The notes: generated from the sequence alone by a model not told the origin. 64,000 nucleotides of DNA from Salinivibrio kushneri (GCF_005280275.1 NZ_CP040021.1:1265001-1329000); one strand, 5' to 3'. Shown: positions 1 through 9,619, counted from the stretch's first letter. A program made the numbers and translations.

Positions 1-1
1 C

Positions 2-52
2 CGCGATCATCTCGCGCGCGATGCCGCAGTCCAGCGGATGAGCAAGGGGTAA
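2..52 (+). CDS. 3' end of an unidentified gene (partial)
   Basis: One frame is open from the window edge to a TAA at 50-52 and would encode a 16-residue tail ending RMSKG. A rho-independent terminator starts five bases after the stop, which is the main reason to think a real gene ends here. Too little is visible to name it. A second frame is open to position 57, so the choice of frame is tentative. Confidence 0.3.
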   Translation, partial: RDHLARDAAVQRMSKG

Positions 53-56
53 CATG

Positions 57-82
57 AAGGCGTCTGGAAAGACGCCTTTTTA
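57..82 (+). terminator. Rho-independent terminator
   Basis: AAGGCGTCT, loop GGAA, AGACGCCTT, then a T-rich run: a 9-bp stem. It would end transcription from the left edge, and it lies downstream of punC on the other strand. Confidence 0.8.
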
Positions 83-101
83 GTCTCTAAACCCCGTTTC
101 C

Positions 102-1307
102 TTACGCGGCTGCTAGCGTTTGTGCTTGACGGTTTGCATGCCAGACCAAGCCAAAGCCAATAATCACCAGCGCACAGGTGGACAGCATGACGGTGGTGAC
201 GGCGATCAAGCCCGAGGCCGCAAACGCAGACACCACGGCGCTCGCCAAGAAGCAGATCATCATTTGCAAGAAGTTCAGCAGCCCCGCAGCGGTCGCGCTA
301 CAGGATTTAAAATATTCCAAGGCGCGATTGACGACCAGTGGGTAAATGGCGCCGTTCGCCGCCGCAAGGAAGCAGAATGGGCCAAGAATCACCCAGATAT
401 TAGTCACATCGGTGCGCCAGCTGATCAAAAAGATAACCACTACGCTGGCAACAAACAGCTTAAGCAGCCAAGGCAGGATACTGTGATCTTTGAGTTTGTT
501 GAGGGCATGACGACACGTGTATCCGCCGACAACAAACGCGATCGTTTGTGGGATGTAGCTTAGGCCAATGTCTGCTTCGGTATAGCCCATCGCTGACATA
601 ATAAACGGCGATCCAGTGAGATAGGCAAAGAAAGCGGCCGAGCAACCGGCAAAGATAAGCATATTTCCGATGAACTTTTTTGATTTAAAAACTTGCTGGT
701 AGTCACCCTTAAGTTTATCAATAATTTTAGTATCTTGTGCTGGGCTAGTTAAGCTTTCTTCCTCACGAAGGGTCAGTGCAACAAAAATAATACCTAGTGC
801 GAATAAAACCACAAAAATACTGCGCCAATCAAAATGCTGGAGTAAATAGGAACCTAATAATGGTGCGAGAGCTGGAGACAAGGCAACTAAAGGCATGATA
901 GTGGCGAACACTTTCTGCCCCAGTTTTCCCTCATAGCGATCAATGACCACGGCTTGCCAAATCACAATTGCGCTGCACGCGCCCAACGCCTGAACAAGGC
1001 GCGCACCGAGTAACAGATAAATATTATCTGCAAACAGACATACCACGGTCGCAACGCTATAGAGACTTAAGCCAATTAACAGCGCAGGTTTACGGCCAAT
1101 ACGGTCGGAGAGGGGGCCATAAACGAGCTGACCACAGGCCATGCCAAGCAAAAAGATGCTCAAGGTTAAACCGATATTGGCCGACGAGGTCGCAAAATCG
1201 ATTTGCATGGCTTCAAAGGCGGGAAGATACATGTCGGTGGCTAAGAAGCCAAGCATACTGAGCCCTGCTAGCCAAAACAGCGTGATAAATGGCAAATTTT
1301 TGTTCAT
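102..1307 (-). CDS. punC: MFS purine-nucleoside/drug exporter, PunC-like (Bcr/CflA subfamily)
   Basis: A 401-residue inner-membrane protein with about 12 hydrophobic helices. The major-facilitator motif A lies at residues 60-75 (GQLVYGPLSDRIGRKP), and the length is normal for the Bcr/CflA group. The divergent neighbour is a clear PunR homologue, and in E. coli PunR activates punC, an exporter of purine ribonucleosides. The assignment to PunC rather than a generic Bcr drug pump therefore rests on that pairing. The two genes share a 106-bp intergenic space. Confidence 0.8.
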   Translation of the reverse strand: MNKNLPFITLFWLAGLSMLGFLATDMYLPAFEAMQIDFATSSANIGLTLSIFLLGMACGQLVYGPLSDRIGRKPALLIGLSLYSVATVVCLFADNIYLLLGARLVQALGACSAIVIWQAVVIDRYEGKLGQKVFATIMPLVALSPALAPLLGSYLLQHFDWRSIFVVLFALGIIFVALTLREEESLTSPAQDTKIIDKLKGDYQQVFKSKKFIGNMLIFAGCSAAFFAYLTGSPFIMSAMGYTEADIGLSYIPQTIAFVVGGYTCRHALNKLKDHSILPWLLKLFVASVVVIFLISWRTDVTNIWVILGPFCFLAAANGAIYPLVVNRALEYFKSCSATAAGLLNFLQMMICFLASAVVSAFAASGLIAVTTVMLSTCALVIIGFGLVWHANRQAQTLAAA

Positions 1308-1413
1308 TTTTTATCTCTTGATACAAAGATTAATGTAAAGAGCAGTTTATGCCTAACAATTGATACTGTGAAACGCTATGATTTGAATACTACTTTCAAA
1401 ATATTTGATGTGA

Positions 1414-2313
1414 ATGTTTTCTTACCAAGATTTTCAAGTGATTGACGTGGTTGCACGGCGAGGAAGTTTCTCCGCGGCGGCTGAAGAGCTGCACAAGGTA
1501 CCGAGTGCGGTGAGCTACACGGTACGACAGATTGAAGACAAGCTGGCCGTCACCCTGTTTGAGCGGCTTCATCGTCAGGTTCGGTTGACCGCCGCGGGTG
1601 AGTACTTTGTCTCCCAGTCACGTGAGATGATTAAGAATATGGAAGCCATTCGCCAGCAAACCCAACGTGTTGCTAATGGTTGGACGCAAAGTGTCGCATT
1701 GGCACTGGATAACGTCGTAAGAGAGGATAGCGTCAATACCTTGGTACGTGACTTTTATGATGCGTTTCCTGATGTCGAGCTGTTACTGACCATGGAAGTA
1801 TTCAATGGTGTGTGGGATGCGCTGGCGGATGATAGAGCCGATATTGCCATTGGTGCTACAGCTGCTGTGCCAGTGAGCGGCGCGTTTCGCTATCGAGAAA
1901 TGGGCACCCTGCGTTGGCGATTTGTGGTGAGCCCATCGCATCCACTCGTCCAGTGTGCCCAGCCACTGGCTAATGATCAGCTCGCGCCGTATCCGGCGAT
2001 ATGTTTGGAAGATACTTCGCGCCGTTTGCCGCGTCGTACTACCTGGCTATTGGATAATCAGCGCCGTCTTACCGTCCCCAATTGGCACAGTGCCATGCAA
2101 TGCTTTAAGGCCGGGCTGGGCATTGGTGTGATGCCTTCACACATGGCAGAAGACGCGATTGCGCGAGGAGAGTTGGTGGAGCTTGCCCTTGAAGAGCCGC
2201 TATTAAGTAGTCCGTGTTGTATTGCATGGCGCTCGGATAAAGAGTCGCCACCGGTGCGCTGGCTGCTCGACTACTTGGGCGATAAAGAGCAACTGCAGTA
2301 CCAGTGGTTATAA
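1414..2313 (+). CDS. punR: LysR-family regulator of the purine exporter, PunR-like
   Basis: A 299-residue LysR-type regulator. The N-terminal winged helix (residues 1-60) carries the segment VPSAVSYTVRQ, and the effector domain contains EVFNGVWDAL and IAIGAT. As I recall the E. coli PunR (YdhB) sequence, it shares these stretches almost word for word. It is transcribed divergently from punC, the usual layout of a LysR activator and its target. The ribosome-binding site is weak, which is common for such regulators. Confidence 0.85.
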   Translation: MFSYQDFQVIDVVARRGSFSAAAEELHKVPSAVSYTVRQIEDKLAVTLFERLHRQVRLTAAGEYFVSQSREMIKNMEAIRQQTQRVANGWTQSVALALDNVVREDSVNTLVRDFYDAFPDVELLLTMEVFNGVWDALADDRADIAIGATAAVPVSGAFRYREMGTLRWRFVVSPSHPLVQCAQPLANDQLAPYPAICLEDTSRRLPRRTTWLLDNQRRLTVPNWHSAMQCFKAGLGIGVMPSHMAEDAIARGELVELALEEPLLSSPCCIAWRSDKESPPVRWLLDYLGDKEQLQYQWL

Positions 2314-2419
2314 ACGAAGAGCGCTTTGAATACAGTTGTTTCAAATCCATTAAACAAAGGATAATATCGTTAAAACAAACTGATAACATTTGAGTCTGCT
2401 TTGACGTATTGGAACAAAT

Positions 2420-3346
2420 ATGAAAATCAAACCGCTTCCGCCATTAAATAGCCTAGTTGCATTTGAAGCATCGGCACGACATTTGAGTTTTACGCTCGCA
2501 GCCGAGGAGTTGAATGTGACTCAAGGCGCAATTAGTCGACAAATTAGGCAATTAGAAGAGTACCTTGGTAAAGCGATTTTCACGCGTGCAAATCGCAACA
2601 TTCATCTCACCGCAACGGGACTTCAATATTACCAATCGATCAGTCAAGCCTTGCTTGATATCGCGCAAATCACGGGAGAAGTGAGAAAGTGGCAGGGTGA
2701 ACATAAGATAACAGTCGCAACGACCAATGCTATGGCTGCCTTATGGTTATTGCCCAAAGTTGCAGAATTCCAAAACTCGAACGATGAAATAGACATCCGT
2801 ATACTTGCGTCAGACAGTGTGTTGGATTTACGTCGGTTGGAATGCGACCTTGCGTTATTTTACTGTCGAACTCCGCCGGCCGATATGCACGTCACAACCC
2901 TCTTTTCTGAAGAGGTCTTTCCCGTATGTAGCCCTGCTTATTTAGACAAAATTGGAAATCCGTCAGAACCTGAGAACATTTTTAGCAATACATTGCTTTA
3001 CTTAGAAGAATCACAAAGAGACTGGGTGAATTGGGAGCAGTGGTTTTCGAGTGTTGGCCTACCTAATATCCAACCGCGCAACCGGATGAATATCAATAAT
3101 TATCCTATGCTGTTACAAGCAGCCATGAATGGCCAAGGAATCGCTTTGGCATGGGGCTCGTTAGTGGATGATTACCTTCAGCGCGGTGCACTTGTGAGAC
3201 CCGTTGAACATGTTCTTTCAACCCCTTCTAATTTTTTGATGTTGCAGCCGATGAAGCGAGGCGTTATTCCCTCGACAGTCAAGCAATTTAAACAATGGCT
3301 GCTTGAGCAGTTACCTAATGAAATTGGCGATCGTGGGCTCGTTTAA
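2420..3346 (+). CDS. LysR-family regulator, GcvA-like, probable controller of the BCCT/Rieske island
   Basis: A 308-residue LysR regulator. It opens with LPPLNSLVAFEASARHLSFT, followed by the recognition-helix stretch AAEELNVTQGAISRQIRQLE; both are hallmarks of the GcvA/AmpR group. The rest is a periplasmic-binding-like effector domain. It converges on the BCCT transporter gene and is the only regulator in the catabolic island, so control of that island is a reasonable inference. A 15-bp palindrome in the BCCT/oxygenase intergenic region is a candidate operator. The effector is unknown. Confidence 0.75.
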   Translation: MKIKPLPPLNSLVAFEASARHLSFTLAAEELNVTQGAISRQIRQLEEYLGKAIFTRANRNIHLTATGLQYYQSISQALLDIAQITGEVRKWQGEHKITVATTNAMAALWLLPKVAEFQNSNDEIDIRILASDSVLDLRRLECDLALFYCRTPPADMHVTTLFSEEVFPVCSPAYLDKIGNPSEPENIFSNTLLYLEESQRDWVNWEQWFSSVGLPNIQPRNRMNINNYPMLLQAAMNGQGIALAWGSLVDDYLQRGALVRPVEHVLSTPSNFLMLQPMKRGVIPSTVKQFKQWLLEQLPNEIGDRGLV

Positions 3347-3371
3347 GTAGGGGGAGCATTGACGATTCCAG

Positions 3372-3398
3372 CATAATAAAAGGGGGACATATGTCCCC
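3372..3398 (-). terminator. Terminator of the BCCT gene
   Basis: The palindrome GGGGACATATGTCCCC (3383-3398) is followed, on the minus strand, by CTTTTATTATG. That gives a stem plus T-rich tail in the right place to end the BCCT transcript. The plus strand has no comparable T-run. Confidence 0.65.
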
Positions 3399-3424
3399 GC
3401 TTTGCGAGTATGATTGTTTTACCA

Positions 3425-5146
3425 TTAACCTGGAATAGGTTTATCACGCAGTGGTGTGCTCGTGGAGTCACTTGACTGACTACGATCATTTTTACTATTC
3501 ACTAACGGTTCAACCGGACCATAAAGCGTATCAGCACGAGGGTGAACATGTTCCGGTAGCATCGCCCATGGCTTGGGTTCGCGGCGAATACTGTAAAACA
3601 ATGTCAGACTCATTATTGTAATGAAAATTGCAATGGGAAATCCAGCAATGATGGATGCGGTTTGCATTGCCTCTAAGCCACCAGCGTATAGCAATACACC
3701 TGCAAGAGCGGCAATTAAAATACCCCAAAGTACCCGGATCGATCTGGGTGGTTCGGGATGGCCGGCCGCATCAAGTGTGCAAAGCACCAGTGTCCCTGAG
3801 TCAGCAGAGGTGATAAAGTAAGTTGCTAATAATAGACAGGCCAATAGGCTTAGTACTTGGCCGAATACCCCGGAATCTAAGCTATCGAATAATGTGAATA
3901 ACGCACGAGTCGTATCATCTTGAGTTGCGCGAAGAATAGGGCCGCCAATAAACTCGCCTGGAGGTGATGTGCTTGTTTCTTGCGCAGACGCTACCTGGGT
4001 TTGATGAGCGATGCGCGCATCTTTCTCTACGCTTAAAGCCGCCCCTCCGAATATGGAAACCCAGAGAAACGTTATTAGTGTCGGAACAATTAAAGCGCCG
4101 CTTACGAGTTCGCGAACCGTACGTCCTTTGGATATTCGCGCGATAAACATGCCGACAAACGGTGCCCAAGTCATCCACCATGGCCAATAGTATGCCGTCC
4201 ACCAGTTTTGCCAATCGGTGTCATTTTGTGCATCGCTCCACAAACTCATTTGGACAATGTTATTGGCATAGAAGCCAAAAGTCTCAAGAAAAGTGTGAAG
4301 AATATAGCGTGTGGGGCCAACATAAAGCACCACCATTACGAGCAAGATAGACAACAGCATATTCCATAGGGAAAGGCGTCGGATGCCTTTGCTCACTCCT
4401 GATAAAACAGATGCAATGGCGCACGTGCACAAAATGACGATGATAAAAAGCTGGACACCTAAGCTGATATTGACTCCGAACGTTTGATTCAATCCGGAGT
4501 TTATTTGTATCACGCCCATACCGAGCGTTTGAGATATCCCAAAGGCGGTGACTGCCACCGTTAAAATGTCAACAGTATGACCGATCGGACCGTAAATTCT
4601 TTCACCGATCAAAGGGTATAATATGGATCGCAATGTAAATGGTAAATCTTTACGGTACGAGAAATAAGAGAGTGCCAATGCTACAATGATAAATACTGAC
4701 CAAGGGTGAAGCCCCCAATGGAAAAAAGTTAGTTGCATTGATGTGGTAGCTGCCTCGCTGGTCAATCCCTCACTAAAAGGGTTGTCGGCATAGTGCCACA
4801 TTGGTTCAGCGACAGACCAAAAAATCAAACCTATTCCCATACCGCCAGAAAACAACATCGAAATCCAGGATGCATAACTAAAATTCGGCCTTTCATCATC
4901 TTTACTTAATCTGACGTGACCAAATCGGCTGAGCATCAAGTAAAGAAGAAAACCCACCACTAGCGAAACAGCGCCAAGGTAAAACCACTTCATGTTATGT
5001 AACAGTATTCCAGAGACAGTCTCAAAGTACTGACCTGCTTTGTTAGCCAATATTGCGCAAAAAAGTACGAAGCCGATGACAACGACCTTAGACGCAATAG
5101 TCACGGTTGGATTAAGCCCTCTAAGTAACCCAGATTTTGCTCTCAT
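3425..5146 (-). CDS. BCCT-family sodium-coupled betaine/choline/carnitine transporter
   Basis: A 573-residue inner-membrane carrier with about 12 helices. The BCCT signature SGGMGIGLIFWSVAEP is at residues 100-115; in BetP this glycine-rich segment contributes to sodium binding, whereas sodium-independent CaiT departs from it. The tryptophan-rich aromatic box WPWWMTWAPFVG at 321-332 binds trimethylammonium groups in this family. The substrate should therefore be a quaternary ammonium or sulfonium compound. The gene is divergent from the Rieske oxygenase with 290 bp between, so it probably imports that enzyme's substrate. Confidence 0.9.
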   Translation of the reverse strand: MRAKSGLLRGLNPTVTIASKVVVIGFVLFCAILANKAGQYFETVSGILLHNMKWFYLGAVSLVVGFLLYLMLSRFGHVRLSKDDERPNFSYASWISMLFSGGMGIGLIFWSVAEPMWHYADNPFSEGLTSEAATTSMQLTFFHWGLHPWSVFIIVALALSYFSYRKDLPFTLRSILYPLIGERIYGPIGHTVDILTVAVTAFGISQTLGMGVIQINSGLNQTFGVNISLGVQLFIIVILCTCAIASVLSGVSKGIRRLSLWNMLLSILLVMVVLYVGPTRYILHTFLETFGFYANNIVQMSLWSDAQNDTDWQNWWTAYYWPWWMTWAPFVGMFIARISKGRTVRELVSGALIVPTLITFLWVSIFGGAALSVEKDARIAHQTQVASAQETSTSPPGEFIGGPILRATQDDTTRALFTLFDSLDSGVFGQVLSLLACLLLATYFITSADSGTLVLCTLDAAGHPEPPRSIRVLWGILIAALAGVLLYAGGLEAMQTASIIAGFPIAIFITIMSLTLFYSIRREPKPWAMLPEHVHPRADTLYGPVEPLVNSKNDRSQSSDSTSTPLRDKPIPG

Positions 5147-5224
5147 AATTAGTACGCCCCATTGCTTTTGTTTAATTATTGTTAAATTTGTAAAAACACT
5201 AGATGACTAAGAATAGGGTTTCAA

Positions 5225-5239
5225 CTGATTATTAATCAG
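5225..5239. promoter_or_regulatory. Palindromic candidate operator in the BCCT/Rieske divergent promoter
   Basis: CTGATTA-T-TAATCAG is a perfect 7-1-7 inverted repeat containing the T-N11-A core of LysR-type sites. It sits 79 bp from the transporter start and about 200 bp from the oxygenase start. A second, weaker inverted repeat GCAAC-N8-GTTGC lies at 5386-5403, about 34 bp before the oxygenase start. Assignment to the LysR gene at 2420 is inference. Confidence 0.5.
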
Positions 5240-5436
5240 GCACTCATGACTTTATGTAATGGGTAAGTAGAGCCTATCCAGTTAAAATTCTTCAAATTAT
5301 TATCGAATGATTAAAACTCATAGAGGCCCAGCAAAAAAGTCGTTTGTTTGTTTCATTTTTGTTAACCAGAATGACGGTGACTTACGCAACTAGGTGATGT
5401 TGCACTGGAGAAAATCGATCTCTTGGAGGAACAACC

Positions 5437-6624
5437 ATGAGCAATATTAACGAATCCATTATCCCTATTGAATTTTTTGACAAGGTTCTAAATCCAATCA
5501 GTGAAGCGACAGGAATGCCTAATCAAGCCTATGTAGATGAAGAATACTTCATTTTCGAGCGTGATGAGGTGTTTGGTAATACTTGGGTCTGTGTTGGGTT
5601 TGCGTCCGATTTGCCCAAAAATGGTTATGTAATGCCGATCGAATTCATGAACCTTCCTTTGCTAATGATGCGCAATCATAAAGGCGAGGTTCAGGTATTT
5701 CACAACGTATGCAGTCACCGTGGAATGAAGCTGGTGCATGAAGCAGGTGAAGTACAAGGCATGATTCGTTGCCCGTATCATTCTTGGACTTATGATCTTG
5801 ATGGAAAATTGAAAGGAACGCCACATATTGGCGGGATCGCTAAGCATAAAGATGAGCGCTTTCAGTGTGAAAATCATGGCCTGAAACCGGTTCGTTCCGC
5901 GATATGGATGGATATGGTCTTCGTCAACCTATCGGGAGACGCGAAAAACTTTGAAGACCATATTGCCCCGTTGGAGCAACGGTGGAAGTCTTTTGTCGGA
6001 GACGAAGGGTTCAGTCTGCTTCGTCGTGTGAATATGGGTGGCAATTTAGAGATAGAAGTCAACAGTAACTGGAAACTTGCAGTAGAAAACTATTGCGAAT
6101 CGTACCATTTACCTTGGGTTCACCCCAGTTTAAATAGTTACTCTCGCCTCGAAGATCACTACAACATCATGTTTTCAGATAACTTCGCAGGCCAGGGGAG
6201 TCTTGCTTATAACTTGGCTGACACCGCTGGAACACGGTTACCCAAGTTTCCAGGTTGGCCGAAGGACAAAGAGCGGCACGCGGAGTATGTTGCGATGTTT
6301 CCAAACGTCTTACTGGGCATACAAATTGATCATGCATTTGCCATGATGATTGAACCTATTTCTTCAGGCAAAACGGTTGAACATTTGCGTGTTTTCTATG
6401 TAGGAGATGAAGCAACCAATGACGAGTTTGCTGCTTGTCGTACGGCGACTGTCGAATCTTGGCGTGTTGTATTTGGTGAAGACATCGGTGCGGTGGAAGG
6501 GATGCAAAAAGGGCGACATTCCCCTGGATTTAGTGGCGGTGTGTTCTCCCCTGAAATGGATGTACCGACTCATTTCTTTCAATCTTGGCTGGCTAAGCAA
6601 GTAAAATCTGCGATGGAGCGGTAG
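5437..6624 (+). CDS. Rieske non-heme iron oxygenase, quaternary-amine type
   Basis: A 395-residue oxygenase alpha subunit. The Rieske [2Fe-2S] ligands are C92, H94, C112 and H115. The mononuclear iron site is H224, H229 and probably D349 (in EDIGAVEGMQKG). The residue bridging the two centres is E221 (ENYCESYH); naphthalene-type dioxygenases have Asp there, while the carnitine oxygenase CntA and glycine-betaine GbcA have Glu. With the BCCT carrier next door, a trimethylamine-type substrate is more likely than an aromatic ring. A strong GGAGG precedes the ATG. No beta subunit, ferredoxin or CntB/GbcB-type reductase is present; the likely electron donor is the rubredoxin reductase fusion two genes on. 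Confidence 0.85.
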   Translation: MSNINESIIPIEFFDKVLNPISEATGMPNQAYVDEEYFIFERDEVFGNTWVCVGFASDLPKNGYVMPIEFMNLPLLMMRNHKGEVQVFHNVCSHRGMKLVHEAGEVQGMIRCPYHSWTYDLDGKLKGTPHIGGIAKHKDERFQCENHGLKPVRSAIWMDMVFVNLSGDAKNFEDHIAPLEQRWKSFVGDEGFSLLRRVNMGGNLEIEVNSNWKLAVENYCESYHLPWVHPSLNSYSRLEDHYNIMFSDNFAGQGSLAYNLADTAGTRLPKFPGWPKDKERHAEYVAMFPNVLLGIQIDHAFAMMIEPISSGKTVEHLRVFYVGDEATNDEFAACRTATVESWRVVFGEDIGAVEGMQKGRHSPGFSGGVFSPEMDVPTHFFQSWLAKQVKSAMER

Positions 6625-6628
6625 AGGC

Positions 6629-8044
6629 ATGCATTATCTCAATTATATCGATGGTGATTGGTGTAACTCTGATCAAACAATGACCGTCATGAATCCAGGT
6701 AGCGGAGAAGCCTACGCAACAATTGCAAAAGCGAGTGTCACGGATGCAGACCGCGCGCTCGCTGCGGCACGACGGGTTGTGGAGCAAGGTTTACTCTCCG
6801 ACATCCGGCCCGCTGTAAGAACAGAATGGATGCTTAACGCTGCGCAAGCGATACGTGAGATCGCTGACGAAGGTGCATTAGTCGCGTGCCGGGAAAACGG
6901 TAAGTCTTTACAAGATGCGAAAGATGAGTTTATCGAATCGGCCCGTTATTTTGAATACTACGCAGGTATGGCCGATAAACTTGAGGGCTCGTCGATTCCG
7001 CTAGGTAGAGAATATGTCGACTTCACCCAATATGTCCCCCTGGGCGTGTCTGTCCAAATCGTCCCTTGGAATTTCCCCGTGTCGATTTGTGCTCGCTCCT
7101 TGGCCCCGGCGCTCGCAGCGGGTAATGCGGTCGTGATCAAATCACCTGAACTTTCGCCATTGGCGGTGACATTATTGGTTACGGCAGTAGAAAGTGCTGG
7201 TTTCCCAAAAGGTGCCGTGAATTTATTGTGCGGAACAGGTTCGATAGTGGGTAGCCATCTGGTAAAGCATGGTGAGACAGATCAAATCGTCTTCACCGGC
7301 TCTGTGCCGACAGGGAGGCGTATTCTGGAAGATGCTGCGTACCGAGCGACTCCATCGGTGATGGAATTGGGAGGGAAGTCGGCAGGAATTGTCCTACGTG
7401 ATGCTGATGTGAAAAAAGTACTACAAAGTGTTCGCTCCGGTATTTTTTTTAATTCAGGCCAAGTGTGCTCTGCCATGTCTCGTTTGGTCATTGATCAGGC
7501 ACGCTATACAGAGGTCGTTGATGCGGTGGTTACTCTGGCGCAGTCACTTACGATTGGAAGTGGTGAGAGTCAGTCGGATATCACACCGCTTATCTCGGCG
7601 GAACAGCAGTATAGCGTGCTTGACATGATTGAAGAGGCTAAACGGGAAGGGGCAAAGGTATTGACAGGTGGTTATGTGCCAGATCTCTCTGGCTATTTCA
7701 TCGCACCAACCATTATTGAGGCAACGCCTGATATGCGCATTGCACAGCAAGAAGTATTTGGACCGGTGCTAGTTGTGATGCCATTTGAGACAGAGCAAGA
7801 GGCGGTCGCTATTGCCAACGGCACAGACTTTGGGCTAGTGGCTGGTGTTTTTGGGGAAAGTCTCAGTCAAACCTTACGTGTGGCCCAAAAGCTTCGTGGT
7901 GGACAGGTGTACGTGAACGAGTGGTTTGCCGGTGGTGTTGAAACGCCCTTCGGTGGTGTTGGTTTATCTGGTTTTGGCCGAGAGAAAGGGCAAGAAGCAA
8001 TTTATAGCTACATGCAAACACGTAATATTGCCGTTCGTTTGTAG
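6629..8044 (+). CDS. NAD(P)-dependent aldehyde dehydrogenase, betaine-aldehyde/semialdehyde type
   Basis: A 471-residue cytosolic aldehyde dehydrogenase with PWNFP (N148), the general base E246 in MELGGK and the nucleophile C280 in NSGQVCSAMSRL. That last motif is closer to plant-type betaine/aminoaldehyde dehydrogenases than to BetB, judged from memory. The start is four bases after the oxygenase stop, so the two are co-translated. It should oxidise the aldehyde released by the oxygenase: betaine aldehyde if the substrate is choline, malic semialdehyde if it is carnitine, or another product. Confidence 0.85.
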   Translation: MHYLNYIDGDWCNSDQTMTVMNPGSGEAYATIAKASVTDADRALAAARRVVEQGLLSDIRPAVRTEWMLNAAQAIREIADEGALVACRENGKSLQDAKDEFIESARYFEYYAGMADKLEGSSIPLGREYVDFTQYVPLGVSVQIVPWNFPVSICARSLAPALAAGNAVVIKSPELSPLAVTLLVTAVESAGFPKGAVNLLCGTGSIVGSHLVKHGETDQIVFTGSVPTGRRILEDAAYRATPSVMELGGKSAGIVLRDADVKKVLQSVRSGIFFNSGQVCSAMSRLVIDQARYTEVVDAVVTLAQSLTIGSGESQSDITPLISAEQQYSVLDMIEEAKREGAKVLTGGYVPDLSGYFIAPTIIEATPDMRIAQQEVFGPVLVVMPFETEQEAVAIANGTDFGLVAGVFGESLSQTLRVAQKLRGGQVYVNEWFAGGVETPFGGVGLSGFGREKGQEAIYSYMQTRNIAVRL

Positions 8045-8200
8045 GTATTCAGGCCGTAGCCTTGTACATAGAGGTTCGCCCGAATCATGACGGTTATATA
8101 ATCAAAACCTTATAAAAAGTAGCGCAGTTTAACACTCACAAGAGCTGGTCCAGTCAGCTGTGAAACGCGAACACTGTAACGGAATAGTGGGAGTGAAAAG

Positions 8201-9604
8201 ATGAAAAAGTGGCTCTGTATTATTTGTGGCTTTATCTACGATGAAGCACAAGGTTGGCCTGCTGATGGTATTCCCCCCGGTACGGCGTGGGAGGACGTTC
8301 CCGAAAACTGGGTATGCCCTGACTGTTTGGTGGGGAAAGCGGATTTCGAAATGATCGAAATCACCGAAGATATCCCAGAAGAGTCAGTGTATGTAGACAC
8401 CGGTAGCTCGGAGAGAGAGGCAGAGGTATTGTCAGCCTTTGCTTCTTCTAGTGCTCCCATCGTTATTATTGGCAGTGGCCATAGTGGCTACCAACTCGCT
8501 GCTCAGCTCAGAGAGCATGATGCGAGTGTTGCGATAACTGTGTTCACGGCTGACGATGGTGCGCTGTACAGTAAACCCAGTCTTTCTAATGCACTAACGA
8601 TGGCAAAAGACTGTAACGCGCTACAAACAGCAAGTGCACTAGATTGGGAACAACGCTTAAACATTCGTGTTTATCCGAATACCTATGTTGAGCACATCGA
8701 TCGTAATACTAAGACGCTAGAAACCTCAATTGGTCATTACCGATACAGTCGCTTAGTGATTGCAACGGGGGCATCTCCGATTGAGACCTCTATTGATGGT
8801 GACTGTTCATACCTATTCCATGTCAACAATTTAAGTGACTATCGCCAAGTTCGCGCCCAACTCACGCATAAAAAGCGGATTGCAATTCTAGGAGACGGAT
8901 TAATCGGTTGCGAGTTTGCCAATGATCTTATCGGAAGTGGTTACGAAGTCACGGTCATAGGGCTGGGGGATTGGCCAATGTCGCGGATACTGCCTGAGAA
9001 AGTTGGCCAGGCTTTACAGAAAGGACTTGCTCGGCTGGGAGTAAGGTGGGAACTACAAGAGAGTATCAGGCGCATTGAGCCGGTGACAGAATCCAGTGCT
9101 CGCGTTTATTTGACCAGCGGAAAATACATTGATGCCGACTTAATCTTAAGTGCTGTCGGACTCAAGCCCAACGTAAGACTGGCCGAACAGGCTGGGTTAG
9201 AAGTGGGGCGCGGCATCAAAGTTAACCAGTATGGACAAACAAGTGATGAGCATATCTTCGCATTGGGAGACTGTTCAGAGACGAGTCAGGGTTGGCAACC
9301 TTACATTGCGCCAATTAATCAAATGGTGCCAGCGATTGCGGCGAACTTATTGGGTGATGACTCGCCAATAACTCTACAGCCGTCTCCAGTTATCGTAAAA
9401 ACGCCTGTCCTCCCGCTGAGTGTTTACCCTGTACCGATTAATAGGGAGGGACGCTGGGTTGTTGAGCCTCAAGGCAACGAACTCACCGCGAGGTTTTACT
9501 CTCCTGAGGGCGAGATATTGGGCTTTGCTTTATTGGGTAAGCATGTTCAGGCTCTGAGAGGACCTTGGCTACAGCAACTTTCACCTCAACAGTCCGTAGC
9601 ATAA
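8201..9604 (+). CDS. Rubredoxin fused to NAD(P)H:rubredoxin reductase
   Basis: A 467-residue fusion. Residues 1-52 are a rubredoxin with iron ligands C6, C9, C39 and C42; the second knuckle reads CPDCL instead of the usual CPxCG. A short acidic linker leads to a two-dinucleotide-domain flavoprotein of the AlkT/NorW type, with an FAD fold [15 protein letters not shown] near residue 87, an NAD fold [11 protein letters not shown] near 228 and a C-terminal FAD motif IFALGDCSE. It should pass electrons from NAD(P)H through FAD to its own iron centre. No alkane hydroxylase or nitric-oxide reductase is nearby, so the Rieske oxygenase is the natural acceptor, though this is inference. RBS GGGAGTGAAAAG. 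Confidence 0.88.
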   Translation: MKKWLCIICGFIYDEAQGWPADGIPPGTAWEDVPENWVCPDCLVGKADFEMIEITEDIPEESVYVDTGSSEREAEVLSAFASSSAPIVIIGSGHSGYQLAAQLREHDASVAITVFTADDGALYSKPSLSNALTMAKDCNALQTASALDWEQRLNIRVYPNTYVEHIDRNTKTLETSIGHYRYSRLVIATGASPIETSIDGDCSYLFHVNNLSDYRQVRAQLTHKKRIAILGDGLIGCEFANDLIGSGYEVTVIGLGDWPMSRILPEKVGQALQKGLARLGVRWELQESIRRIEPVTESSARVYLTSGKYIDADLILSAVGLKPNVRLAEQAGLEVGRGIKVNQYGQTSDEHIFALGDCSETSQGWQPYIAPINQMVPAIAANLLGDDSPITLQPSPVIVKTPVLPLSVYPVPINREGRWVVEPQGNELTARFYSPEGEILGFALLGKHVQALRGPWLQQLSPQQSVA

Positions 9605-9619
9605 AAGGGGCAATGAATA

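Noticed and set aside
120-563. 147-codon open frame opposite punC
   Set aside because: It is antisense to a clear transporter gene, with low-complexity basic/acidic composition and no RBS.
5437-6624. Aromatic ring-hydroxylating dioxygenase call
   Set aside because: No beta subunit or ring-cleavage genes; bridging Glu and the BCCT neighbour point to alkylamines.
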